Shown here one piece after another: positions 41,169 through 54,126 of a stretch of DNA of 64,000 nucleotides; within the stretch, counting starts at the first letter, position 1, and every line of letters begins with the position of its first letter. The DNA comes from Streptomyces sp. NBC_00335 (lineage in GTDB: Bacteria; Actinomycetota; Actinomycetes; Streptomycetales; Streptomycetaceae), in the NCBI RefSeq assembly GCF_036127095.1, contig NZ_CP108006.1, positions 8,299,501-8,363,500 of the forward strand, read 5' to 3'. A program made the position numbers and the translations under genes. Below the pieces are notes generated by a model. The model did no database searches and had not been told where the DNA came from. It saw nothing but the letters and a program-made list of their open reading frames with translations.

Positions 41169-41513
41169 ATGACCGGAACAGGGGACGGATACGGGCAGAG
41201 CGTGGTCGGGGACGGCTACCCGGCCGGGCCCGGCTGGGTGGTGGTGGCCCGGGGAGAGCTCGACCAGGACACGCTGGTTCCCTTGGAGGAGGCGCTCATC
41301 GCGGCCGCCGGCCTGCATCCGCTGGTGGTTCTGGACGCCGGCTCCATCACCTTCGGGGACTCCTCGTTCCTGAACCTGCTCCTCCGGCTGCACCACCTCA
41401 CGACCCTGCGCATCGCCGCTCCCGGCGAGCAGTTGCGGAGGCTGTTCGCGGTGACCGGGGCCGATACGGTCCTGTCCCTGCACGCGAGCGTCGAGGCCGC
41501 CGTCGGGGTGTGA
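41169..41513 (+). CDS. STAS-domain protein
   Basis: A 114-residue STAS protein: WVVVARGELDQDTLVPLEEALIAAA, HPLVVLDAGSITFGDSSFLNLLLRLH (phosphoacceptor Ser in GDSS), LRIAAPGEQLRRLFAVTG. GGGGAGG precedes ATG 41169. It is convergent with an RsbW-like ATPase gene, which could be its kinase. Likely an anti-anti-sigma factor. Confidence 0.88.
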   Translation: MTGTGDGYGQSVVGDGYPAGPGWVVVARGELDQDTLVPLEEALIAAAGLHPLVVLDAGSITFGDSSFLNLLLRLHHLTTLRIAAPGEQLRRLFAVTGADTVLSLHASVEAAVGV

Positions 41514-41552
41514 ACCCCGCGCCCACGGCTCCCGCGCACGCGATTCCCGTGC

Positions 41553-42005
41553 CTACGACTCCCGCGCCCACGGCTCCCGCGCATGCGGGTCCGGTCCGCC
41601 GCCGGGCCGGAAGCACGCGGTGATCGCCTTTCCGCCGTGGCACGCGTGGACGTCCAGGGAATCGGCCAGCGCCGTGACGATCCCCAGCCCGCGGCCCGAC
41701 GTGGCATCCGGGTCGGCAGCGGGCTTCCGGTGCCGCGGCAGCCGCGGATCGGCGTCCGCGACGCTCACGTGCAGGCAGCTCCCGTCCCAGGTCAGCACCA
41801 GGTGCGCGGTGCCGACCGCGTGCAGGTGCGCGTTGGTGACGAGTTCGGAGACGCAGACCAGCACGGAGTACCCGGTGTCGGCCGCCGAATCGCTCCACGG
41901 CAGCGACGCCAGGTGGCCCGCCGTCCACTCCCGCGCCGCCCGGACGCCCTGCGAGACGGGAAACGAGCGGGCCCAGCCCACAGCCTTGACCGCCATCACC
42001 TTCAC
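41553..42005 (-). CDS. anti-sigma-type ATP-binding protein
   Basis: A 150-residue GHKL ATPase (VLVCVSELVTNAHLHA, LHVSVADADPRLP, SGRGLGIVTALADSLDV). GTG 42005 has GGAGG 6 bases upstream. It has a natural C-terminal tail of Pro/Arg/Glu. It may phosphorylate the neighbouring STAS protein. Also divergent from the HAMP-repeat kinase. Confidence 0.88.
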   Translation of the reverse strand: MKVMAVKAVGWARSFPVSQGVRAAREWTAGHLASLPWSDSAADTGYSVLVCVSELVTNAHLHAVGTAHLVLTWDGSCLHVSVADADPRLPRHRKPAADPDATSGRGLGIVTALADSLDVHACHGGKAITACFRPGGGPDPHAREPWARES

Positions 42006-42337
42006 CCCGTTTCCTCCGTTGTGTGCGCATGTCACCGGTTCGTCTACCCGGAACCTTCCGGAGTACCCCGGACCCTGCCAAACCGCCGCGCCCCAGGCTT
42101 CGTTCGGGCCGAGTGAGGAGGCCTGCGGCCCGTCTGCCCTTACCGCAGGCGGGACGCAGGGTCCCCGGTGTGATCGACCGTGCCTTATGGTCCCTTCGGC
42201 GGCGCTAGCCTTCACCGGACCGGTGGTGCGGCGAAGACGGATCCCCGCGGAGTCGGGGCGCATCGGTGCGCCCGGAAACCGGGGTCCTTCTTGTCCCGTT
42301 CGTCGGAGTGTCGGTTTCGAGTGTGAGGTTGGGGCGG
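42006..42337. other. 332-bp divergent regulatory region
   Basis: Between the anti-sigma ATPase and the hybrid kinase. An inverted repeat (GCCTGCGG / CCGCAGGC, 42121-42150) and a second small palindrome CACCG-GAC-CGGTG (42213-42225) are present; TAGCCT at 42206 may be a plus-strand -10. No gene seen. Confidence 0.4.
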
Positions 42338-46359
<4,022 letters not shown>

Positions 46360-46363
<4 letters not shown>

Positions 46364-48810
46364 CCGCGGACACCCACCGGCACGACGATGCCCGCCGGCC
46401 GGAAGCCCCTGACGGCGATCGGCCCACGGGCCTCGTCCCGCAGCAGGCTCCGACGCCCCTGGGGCGCCTCGTCGCCACCGTGGAACGGCTGCGGCGCGAG
46501 GTGCTGGAAGCACAAGCGGCCGCCGACGGGCGGGCCTTGGTCGAACTGGCCAAGGGCATCCTGATCGGGCAGCTGAGCTGCACCCCGGCCGCGGCGGCCC
46601 GCCAGCTCGACGTGCTGTGCCGCGAGAGCGGGATGTCCCCCCTCGAACTCGCCGCCGACATCGTCAACCAGGCCTCCCGCGACCACGTCAGCGAGATCGC
46701 CGCCGAGTTCGTCGAACGCACGGCGACGGGTGCGGGTACGGGGGCCGGCGACGGCGGCGCCGACCCCGCCGGGCAGTCCTCCACGGTGTCCGTACGGCTG
46801 CGCACCGCCGAGAGCGGGGTGCTCGCCGTCGCCGCCGACACCCAGGCGGTCGCCGAGTCCCTCCTGGCGAACGCCCTCGGCCCCCTGGGAGCGGTAGCGG
46901 TGGCCGTGTGGACGGCGGTCCCCGACGGTTCGCTGACCCTCGCGGGCCACGCCGGCTTCCCGCCCAGGGACGCCGCCCGCTGGCGCCACGTCCCCCCGGG
47001 CGTCTCCACCGTCGCCCGCCTCGCGCTGGCGGAACGCCGGCTGGTCACCCTCCCCGACCTCGACCGGGCAGGGCTCCCCTCCGTCGGCCGCGCCGCGTGG
47101 CCCGATGGCGGGCGCATCGCGGTGCCCACGGGGACGGGCGGACGGATCCAAGGCGTCCTGGAGATCTGCTGGCCACGCCCCCTGGAGCCGCAGTCACCCC
47201 AGATCGAGCGGCAGGTCGAGGCCCTCGCCGAACTGTGCGCCCGCACCATGGACGTCTCGCCCCCGCGCGACCCCGCGGCCGCCGACGCGGTCCTCCCGGA
47301 CGTCGCCGAGCTCATCGACCTCGCCGAGGGACTCCAGGACCCGGCCGTGGTCCTCACCCCGGTCCTCGACTCCGAGGGCCGCCTCGCCGACTTCCGGATC
47401 CGGCACACCGGCAGCCGCTTCGTCGACCCGGTCGGACGACCGCGCGGAGACGTCAACGGCGCCCTGCTGCTGGAGGCCTACCCCCTCGCCGCCGGCGAGA
47501 ACGGACTCTTCGACATCATCGAGCGCGTGCACGCCACCGGCGAGCCCTTCCGCGCCGAACGCATGAGCCTGACCGCGCTCGTCGACCAGATCCCGCTCAC
47601 CTCGGTCGCGAACATCAGCGTCAGCCGCCACGGCTCCGCCGTCCTGCTGATCTGGCGGATCCAGGACGAGACGGCCCGGCTGGCCAACCTCCTCCAGCAC
47701 GCCCAGCGCCTGGGCCGGATCGGAGGCTTCGAGGAGAACCTCGTCACCGGCGAGACCACCTGGAACGCACAGCTCTACGATCTCCACGGACTCCCGCCCA
47801 CCGCGCCCCCGGTCCGGCTTCGCGAACTCCCCGGCTACGCACACCCCGACGACTCCGCGGCCCTGGCCCGCTTCCTGCGCGCGGTGCTCCGCCAGCGCCA
47901 CCCCGCCTCCGTCAACCTGCGCCTGCGCAGACCCGACGGAATCACCCGCCACATCCGGGTCGTCGCCGAGCCCGTCCTCGACGCGGACCAGCGGCTGCAC
48001 GCCGTGCGCGGCGCCTACCAGGACATCTCCGCCCAGCACTGGACCGAGGTGGCGCTGGCCGCGACCCGCGACCAACTCGCCCACACCGAAGCCGAGTCCG
48101 CCGAGCGGAGCCGCCTGGCCCTCCAGCTCCAGCACGCCATCATGCCCCCCACCCCACCGGCCATCGAGGCCCCGGGCCTGCGGGTCGCCGTCCGCTACCG
48201 GCCGGCGGAGATCGAGGCGCTCGTCGGCGGAGACTGGTACGACACCGTGGTCCTGCCCTCCGGGCTCATCATGCTGTCGGTGGGCGACGTCGCCGGGCAC
48301 GGCATCGAGGCGGCCACCGGCATGGTCGTCCTGCGCAACGCCCTGCGCGGCCTGGCCGTCACCGGGGCGGGCCCGGCCCAACTGCTGTCCTGGCTCAACA
48401 CGGTCACCCATCACCTGGCCAAGCACGTGACGGCCACCGCCGTCTGCGGCCTCTTCGACCCGAGCACGAGGGTGATGCGCTGGGCCCGCGCCGGCCACCT
48501 GCCCCCCGTACTCGTCCGCGGAGGGGAGGCGGAGGCCTTCCCGCTCATCGAGGGCCTGCTCCTCGGAGCCCTGCCCGAGGTCACCTACGTCGAGCGGGAA
48601 GTGCAGCTCGAACCGGACGACACGCTGCTGATGTACACGGACGGGCTGGTGGAGCGCCGGGACTCCTCGGTGCAGGAGTCGCTCGGCCACCTGATGCACG
48701 TGGCGGCCGGCGCCGCCGGGGACCTGGACGGCCAACTGGACCGCCTCCTCGCCGAGAGCCGTTCCGACACGGACGACGACACGTGCGTGATCGGCATCCG
48801 GGTCGGCTGA
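46360..48810 (+). CDS. ANTAR-GAF-PAS-SpoIIE Ser/Thr phosphatase
   Basis: An 816-residue soluble protein. An ANTAR-like helical domain is near residues 28-95 (LRREVLEAQAAADGRALVELAKGILIGQLSCTPAAAARQLDVL), GAF about 140-310, PAS-like regions about 315-590 (FRIRHTGSRFVDP, ARLANLLQHAQRLGRIGGFEENLVTGETTWNAQLYDLHG), and a PP2C-type SpoIIE domain from about 600 (VGGDWYDTVVLPSG, SVGDVAGHGIEAA, LMYTDGLVERRD, DDDTCVIGI), with the metal Asp residues present. It should dephosphorylate a STAS anti-anti-sigma factor. The start codon overlaps the kinase stop (ATGA), so both act together. Confidence 0.92.
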
Positions 48811-48860
48811 GGGCCCTGGCCGGGCCCCGGCGGGCCCCGGCCGGGTCCGCCCCCGGGCGA

Positions 48861-49499
48861 CTACCGGGCGGCGATCCGAACGGAGTCGACGATCACGTCC
48901 TGCCTGGGCGCCCCGTCGCCCCCGCCGTCCTTGGTCCCCCTCCTCGCGATCCCGTCCAGCACGTGCGCGTTGTGGGTGATCCTGCCGAAGGGGGTGTAGG
49001 CCGGGGGCAGCCGGGTGTCCTCGTAGACGAGGAAGAACTGGCTGCCGTTGGTTCCCGGCCCCGCGTTCGCCATGGCGACCGTACCGGCCGGATAGACGGC
49101 GCCCGTCAGGTTCTCGTCCGCGAAGCGGTAGCCGGGTCCGCCGGCGCCGGTACCGGTGGGGTCCCCGCACTGCAGGACGAAGATGCCGGCGGTGGTGAGG
49201 CGGTGGCACGTGGTCCCGTCGAAGTACTTCCGGCCGGCCAGGTACGCGAAGGAGTTCGTGGTGCACGGGGCCTTCGCCGTATCGGCTTCGAAGACCACGT
49301 CGCCGTGGTTCGTGCGGAGCGTGGCCGCGTACGGCCGCAGACGACCGACATCCGAGGACGGAGTCCCCACGTTCCGGGCCGCCTTCCCGTCCGGCGTGTA
49401 CGTACAGGTGGAGGCGGCCGCGGCCGGCCCCGTGGGCCCGGTCACCAGCCCGGCGGCGAGTGCGGCGCCGGCGGCCACGCGGAGAACGTTCGAGAGCAT
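48861..49499 (-). CDS. secreted cyclophilin-type peptidyl-prolyl isomerase
   Basis: A 212-residue exported protein. After a signal peptide (LRVAAGAALAAGLVTGPTGPAAA) comes a cyclophilin fold: TNHGDVVFEADTAKAPCTTNSFAYLAGRKYFDGTTCHRL, FVLQCGDPTGTGAGGPGYRF, GTVAMANAGPGTNGSQFFLVYED. The usual catalytic Arg of FHR is replaced in the CHRLTT context by an equivalent Arg. It should aid folding of exported proteins. ATG 49499 starts the signal peptide; no strong Shine-Dalgarno. Confidence 0.92.
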   Translation of the reverse strand: MLSNVLRVAAGAALAAGLVTGPTGPAAAASTCTYTPDGKAARNVGTPSSDVGRLRPYAATLRTNHGDVVFEADTAKAPCTTNSFAYLAGRKYFDGTTCHRLTTAGIFVLQCGDPTGTGAGGPGYRFADENLTGAVYPAGTVAMANAGPGTNGSQFFLVYEDTRLPPAYTPFGRITHNAHVLDGIARRGTKDGGGDGAPRQDVIVDSVRIAAR

Positions 49500-49659
49500 G
49501 GGGTTCCAATCCAAGAGGAGGGACCGGATCTTGATACCGGTGTCCCGCGCCGCCCGGGGGCGAAACGCCGTGCGGGTCCTCCGATCAGCGGACCCGAGCG
49601 GCTCGCACACCCGACCGAGCACTCAGCCGAGCAGTCCATCGATCAACCGGGGAGCACAT

Positions 49660-50475
49660 GTGAACCAGCGGCCCGAGCCCTTGCCCTTGGCCTTGCCCTT
49701 CGAGATCCTCCCCGGCGCCGGCACGTCGCCGGTGATCCTGCACGTGCCGCACTCCTCGCGCGTCATACCGGAGTCCGTCCGCCCCGGAATCCAGCTGTCC
49801 GACCGGGCGCTCGCACGGGAGCTCGACCACATCACCGACTCCCACACCGCCGAGATCGCCGCGGCGGCCGCGGCCGGCTGCGCCGTCACGCCGTGGCGGT
49901 TCGTCAACGGACTGTCCCGGCTGGTCGTCGACCCCGAGCGGTTCCCCGACGAGCGCGAGGAGATGCTCGCCGTGGGCATGGGGGCGGTGTACACGCACTC
50001 CACCCACCGGGAGCGCCTGCGCCCCGAAGGCTTCGACGTCCGGCCGTTGCTCGACCGCTACTTCCACCCGTACGCCGACGCGATGACCCGGGCCGTGGAG
50101 GACCGGCTGGAGGCCACCGGCCGGGCCGTGATCATCGACGTGCACTCGTACCCGACGCAGCCCCTCCCGTACGAACTGCACGGGGACGGCCACCGGCCGC
50201 CGATCTGCCTGGGCACGGACCGCTTCCACACCCCGGCCGCCCTTCTGGCCGCCGCCGAGAAGGCGTTCGCGGGCTTCGGCGGCACCGGACTCGACAGCCC
50301 CTTCGCCGGTACGTACGTGCCACTGAAGTACTACGGCAAGGACGACCGGGTCGGCGCGCTGATGGTCGAGATCCGCCGCGACACGTACATGGCGGAGCCC
50401 GGCGGCCCCGCCGGCGCCGGCCTCGCCGCGCTGGCGGCGGCTCTGACGGAACTCGTGGACGACCTGCTCCCGTGA
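49660..50475 (+). CDS. N-formylglutamate amidohydrolase family
   Basis: A 271-residue FGase-type enzyme (PF05013): VILHVPHSSRVIPESVR, LARELDHITDSHTAEIA, FVNGLSRLVVDPERF, VIIDVHSYP, GTYVPLKYYG, MVEIRRDTYM. It hydrolyses N-formyl amino acids in histidine-type breakdown, or related amides. GTG 49660 has GGGGAG 6 bases upstream. No hut genes nearby, so the substrate may differ. Confidence 0.9.
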   Translation: MNQRPEPLPLALPFEILPGAGTSPVILHVPHSSRVIPESVRPGIQLSDRALARELDHITDSHTAEIAAAAAAGCAVTPWRFVNGLSRLVVDPERFPDEREEMLAVGMGAVYTHSTHRERLRPEGFDVRPLLDRYFHPYADAMTRAVEDRLEATGRAVIIDVHSYPTQPLPYELHGDGHRPPICLGTDRFHTPAALLAAAEKAFAGFGGTGLDSPFAGTYVPLKYYGKDDRVGALMVEIRRDTYMAEPGGPAGAGLAALAAALTELVDDLLP

Positions 50476-50701
50476 CCCGGTGCCGATGCGCGACTCCCAC
50501 GTGGCGCCGGGGGGCGCCGGGCGGTGGATCGCGGGGCACCGAGGCCTGCCGTTCCGCCTCGACCTGACCGTGCTCCGGGCATCGGCCGGCTGCCGGCCGG
50601 TCGCGGGCGCCGCGATGACCCCGACCCCGTCACCGGACGCATCCGGCTACCGGGCGGCGTACGCTCTGGGCATCGCCTGACGTCCACACCGCCCGTTCAG
50701 C

Positions 50702-51355
50702 TCACTGAGCGGCGTCCGAAGGCTCGTAGGAGAGGCTCGCCATCGGGGAATGCGTGGTCCAGCCCAGCGAGGAGTAGAGCGCCTGCCCCTCGGAGGTGCC
50801 CACCAAGAGCCCGGTCTTCGCGCCGGACTCGTACGCGATGTTCTGCAGGGTGCGCATCACCAGGACGCCGAGGCCCTTGCGCCGGTGCTCGGCGGCGGTC
50901 GCGACCTGGTCGACCACGGCGTGCGCGCCGGCCCGGGCGATCTGGCCACGGGCGGCGAAGTGCCCGTCGAGGGTGCGGACCAGCACCCGGCTGACTCCGT
51001 CCCGGGTCCAATGGGTGAGCGTGTATCCGGCCGGCACTTCAGGGTGCTCCGGCGCGAGGTGGCAGGTCATCAGGAAGCCGGGACCGTCGAGCCTCCAGCC
51101 GGGCCCGACCCAGGGCAGGACCGTCTGGTCCTCGGCGAACAGCTTCAGCCAGGTGCCCGGCGCGCTCGTCGTGGCCACGATCTTGCGCACATCGGCCTCG
51201 GAGGGCTCGGGGAGCACGTGCCGGGCGACGTGGTGGGGCTGCCCGACGTCGATCGTCCACCCCCACGGCTCACCGATCGGGTCCGAGCTGCCGCGGGAGA
51301 CGACCCAGCCGTCGATCCACATCTGCACGAGCTCGCTGATCCTGGTGTCCGGCAT
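50702..51355 (-). CDS. GNAT acetyltransferase
   Basis: A 217-residue protein. The C-terminal half has the acetyl-CoA loop ATAAEHRRKGLGVLVMRTLQNIAYESGAKTGLLVGTSEGQALYSSLGW; the N-terminal half (MPDTRISELVQMWIDGWVVSRG) is less conserved. ATG 51355 chosen. Substrate unknown. Confidence 0.83.
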   Translation of the reverse strand: MPDTRISELVQMWIDGWVVSRGSSDPIGEPWGWTIDVGQPHHVARHVLPEPSEADVRKIVATTSAPGTWLKLFAEDQTVLPWVGPGWRLDGPGFLMTCHLAPEHPEVPAGYTLTHWTRDGVSRVLVRTLDGHFAARGQIARAGAHAVVDQVATAAEHRRKGLGVLVMRTLQNIAYESGAKTGLLVGTSEGQALYSSLGWTTHSPMASLSYEPSDAAQ

Positions 51356-51537
51356 CGCCGCCCGCCCCCTGACTGGTAATGACTGATATGGCCAAGGAGA
51401 CCTTACGTGCCGGGAGTTGGATTTGGCCATAGGGGCCGGCCGTCCGGTCAAGGGTGAAGTCGAACGTAAAGTATTCGCCCGATGACGATGAGTGACGAAT
51501 CAGGTGTGCGGAGACTCCTGGCGGGCAGATAACCCCC

Positions 51538-52248
51538 ATGCTCTCGGACATGATCGAACGGCTGCGGCTCCTGCCGCGCCCGCGCCGAACCCCCGTCTTC
51601 ACCGCCGACTTCGCCTCTCCCACCCAGTGGATCGCCGGCCACTCGTGGGCCTATCCCGACGGCGGCCCGGTCAACCCGGGCGACAACAAACTGGACCACC
51701 TCACCGAAGACCCCGCCTACAGCCGGGCCGGGGTCTTCCGGGCGACACCGCGCCCCGACGGCGACTGGGACTGCGGGCTGCTCACCACCGAGGGCAGCGA
51801 CGAGGGCTTCGAGCTGCGCACCGGAGACGTGCTGGAGGCCCGGGTGAAACTGCCGGTGCAGATCGGCGCCTGGCCCGCCATCTGGACCTGGCGCGACGGG
51901 GGCCAGGAGATCGACGTCTTCGAGTACCACCCCGACAACCCGGACCTCCTCGAACTCTCCAACCACGTCCGGGCGGCGCATCGCTACCACCGTGACCCGG
52001 CGGTCCGGCCCGGAGCGTGGATCGACCTGAAGGTCGAGTTCGGGAGGGGTTCGGTCGTCTGGTGGGTCAACGGCGACCGCGTCTTCAGCGACGGCAGGGG
52101 AGTGGGCCGCCGCTGGTCCGCGTACCTCATCGTCAACCTCTCGGTCTGCGCGGGCAGGTACCACCCGGCTCCGGAGCCCGGGGTCACGGAGCTGTCCTAC
52201 GAGGTCGCGCAGTTGAGGGTCTACCGGACACACCGGGGGCTGCTCTAG
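51538..52248 (+). CDS. GH16-like beta-glucanase family protein
   Basis: A 236-residue jelly-roll protein with the GH16 active-site pattern E-I-D-V-F-E (QEIDVFEYHPDN) and GAWPAIWTWRDGG before it. No signal peptide is visible at ATG 51538, which is odd for a glucanase and suggests a cytoplasmic or non-classical role. Starts further upstream are not supported. Substrate unknown. Confidence 0.82.
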   Translation: MLSDMIERLRLLPRPRRTPVFTADFASPTQWIAGHSWAYPDGGPVNPGDNKLDHLTEDPAYSRAGVFRATPRPDGDWDCGLLTTEGSDEGFELRTGDVLEARVKLPVQIGAWPAIWTWRDGGQEIDVFEYHPDNPDLLELSNHVRAAHRYHRDPAVRPGAWIDLKVEFGRGSVVWWVNGDRVFSDGRGVGRRWSAYLIVNLSVCAGRYHPAPEPGVTELSYEVAQLRVYRTHRGLL

Positions 52249-52355
52249 GGCTGCTCCAGAGCGGCAACGCAGCTGAAGCGGCCGGATTCGAGGGGAATCC
52301 GGTGGCCGGGACGCGCCCTGGACGCTGAATCCGGGGTGCGTTACCTTCCGGCGCC

Positions 52356-53441
52356 ATGAGACTTCTGGGAGTTGGCATGTGCGCGGCGGCTCTGCTGCTG
52401 GGGGTGGTGGCCGCCCCGGCGCAGGCCGCAGACGAGTCACGGGACCTCCGGGGTGCGCACTGGGCGTTGAAGGAGACCGGCAAGGACGCCCGCTTCCGCG
52501 GACTGGCGGCGGTCAGCCGGTCCACTGCCTGGGTGGCCGGCTCGAAGGGGACCGTACTGCGCACCTCCGACGGCGGCCGCAGCTGGCGCGACGTCTCACC
52601 GCCCGGCGCCGTCACGGAGGGTCTGGAGCTGCGGGACATCGAGGCCTTCGACGGCCGGCGCGCCGTGGCCCTGTCCATCGGCGAGGGCGAGGCCTCCAGG
52701 GTGCTGCGCACCGAGGACGGCGGCGCCACCTGGACGGAGACCTTCCGCAACCCCGACCCGCGGGCCTTCTACGACTGCCTCACCTTCTTCGACTCCCGCC
52801 ACGGCCTCGCGATGAGCGACCCGGTGGACGGCAAGTTCCGCATCCTGTCCACGGACGACGGCGGCCGGAGCTGGCGGGTGCTGCCGAACGCCGGGATGCC
52901 GGACGCGCTGCCGGGTGAGGCGGGCTTCGCGGCGAGCGGTCAGTGCCTGGTCTCCGCCGGACGGCGCGACGTCTGGCTGGCCACCGGCGGAGGCCCCGTC
53001 GCGCGGGTGCTCCATTCCGCGGACCGCGGCCTGACCTGGCAGGTCGCCGACTCCACCCTCCCCGCGGGCGATTCGGCGCGCGGGGTCTTCGCGCTCGCCT
53101 TCAAGGACCGTACGAGGGGCCTGGCGGTCGGCGGCGACTACCGCACCGGGCAGGCCTCCCCGCAGGCCGGGGCGGTGTCCTCGGACGCGGGCCGCACCTG
53201 GAGCCCGGCGTCGACCCCGCCGCCGGCCTACCGGTCGGGCGCGGCCTGGTTCCCGTACGGCGCCCGCACGGCCCTGGCCGTGGGCCCGACGGGAACGGAC
53301 GTGACCCGGGACGGCGGCCGGACCTGGCGAACGCTCGACCCGGGGTCGTTCGACACGGTCACCTGCACGCCGGACGGCGGCTGCTGGGCTGCGGGGGAGA
53401 AGGGCCGGGTCGGGCGCCTGGAAGGGGTGCGCGGACGCTGA
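52356..53441 (+). CDS. secreted BNR/Asp-box repeat protein (Ycf48-like)
   Basis: A 361-residue exported protein with signal peptide LLGVGMCAAALLLGVVAAPAQAA. Six Asp-box motifs S/T-x-D-x-G-x-x-W (TSDGGRSW, TEDGGATW, STDDGGRSW, SADRGLTW, SSDAGRTW, TRDGGRTW) form a beta-propeller. These folds serve as sialidase-like or assembly scaffolds; no catalytic residues are evident. It may bind extracellular polymers. Confidence 0.88.
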   Translation: MRLLGVGMCAAALLLGVVAAPAQAADESRDLRGAHWALKETGKDARFRGLAAVSRSTAWVAGSKGTVLRTSDGGRSWRDVSPPGAVTEGLELRDIEAFDGRRAVALSIGEGEASRVLRTEDGGATWTETFRNPDPRAFYDCLTFFDSRHGLAMSDPVDGKFRILSTDDGGRSWRVLPNAGMPDALPGEAGFAASGQCLVSAGRRDVWLATGGGPVARVLHSADRGLTWQVADSTLPAGDSARGVFALAFKDRTRGLAVGGDYRTGQASPQAGAVSSDAGRTWSPASTPPPAYRSGAAWFPYGARTALAVGPTGTDVTRDGGRTWRTLDPGSFDTVTCTPDGGCWAAGEKGRVGRLEGVRGR

Positions 53442-53447
53442 CCGGCG

Positions 53448-54113
53448 TCACCTGCCGCCGTGCGCCGCCCGCAGCCGGGCCAGGTAGAGAGCCGGGTCGG
53501 GGCCTTGTGCCCCGTCCTGGGCTCCGTGCCGGACGAGGGTCAGGTCCCCGCCCGAGTCGATGCGCAGCATGGTGGTGGCCGCGTGCGGGGTACCGGCGTG
53601 GCGCAGCGCGTCGGCGTCGACGACCGGGATGCCGGGCCCGAACATCGCCGTCGCACGGGCCGCCGAGTCCGCGGGCGGCTGCCCGGTCCGGTTGGCGCTG
53701 CTGACGTAGAGGTGCGGAAAGTCCGTCAGCAGCGGGGCCAGCGGCCGCCAGTGCGCGCCGAACAGCAGGAGGTGGCCGTCGCGGAGCGCGGGTTCGGTCC
53801 AGGGCGACGGCCGCGCCGGCGCGCGCACGGGCACCAGCAGCGTGACCAGTTCCTCGCGCAGCAGGGCGAACGTGGTGCGGAGCGCGGCCGGTGCCAGGGC
53901 GAGTTCCGTGCCGAGGTCGCTCCAGACGGCGTCGTCGTGGACCCACAGGGCGACTTCCTGGCCTGAGGGGCGGCCCTTCGCGTCATTGACGGCCGCGGGG
54001 GTGGTGGCGGCGACGACGTAGGTGAGCGGGCTGGGGTTGGGCAGGATGGCGGCCCCTCCGGCCCGCAGGGCGTCGGCGGCGGCGCCGGTGTACGGAAGGC
54101 GGGTGTCCAGCAT
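53448..54113 (-). CDS. YrdC/Sua5-domain protein
   Basis: A 221-residue protein of the YrdC fold: AGGAAILPNPSPLTYVVAATTPAAVNDAKGRPSGQEVALWVH has the KGRP signature, and LYVSSANRTGQPPADSA the SAN loop. Sua5 makes threonylcarbamoyl-AMP, and related enzymes handle carbamoyl groups in secondary metabolism. It is shorter than Sua5 (no second domain) and pairs with the DRE-TIM gene 13 bases upstream. Real Sua5 is probably elsewhere, so this may be a specialised paralog. Confidence 0.83.
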   Translation of the reverse strand: MLDTRLPYTGAAADALRAGGAAILPNPSPLTYVVAATTPAAVNDAKGRPSGQEVALWVHDDAVWSDLGTELALAPAALRTTFALLREELVTLLVPVRAPARPSPWTEPALRDGHLLLFGAHWRPLAPLLTDFPHLYVSSANRTGQPPADSAARATAMFGPGIPVVDADALRHAGTPHAATTMLRIDSGGDLTLVRHGAQDGAQGPDPALYLARLRAAHGGR

Positions 54114-54126
54114 GGGGTGAGTCCGT

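Noticed and set aside
46617..50567. 1316-codon open frame across the phosphatase and neighbours
   Set aside because: Shadow of the SpoIIE phosphatase, cyclophilin and amidohydrolase frames; low-complexity Arg/Pro/Gly throughout.
50480..50680. 66-residue ORF after the amidohydrolase
   Set aside because: No Shine-Dalgarno, no recognisable family and composition typical of non-coding frames; could be a gene remnant but not supportable.
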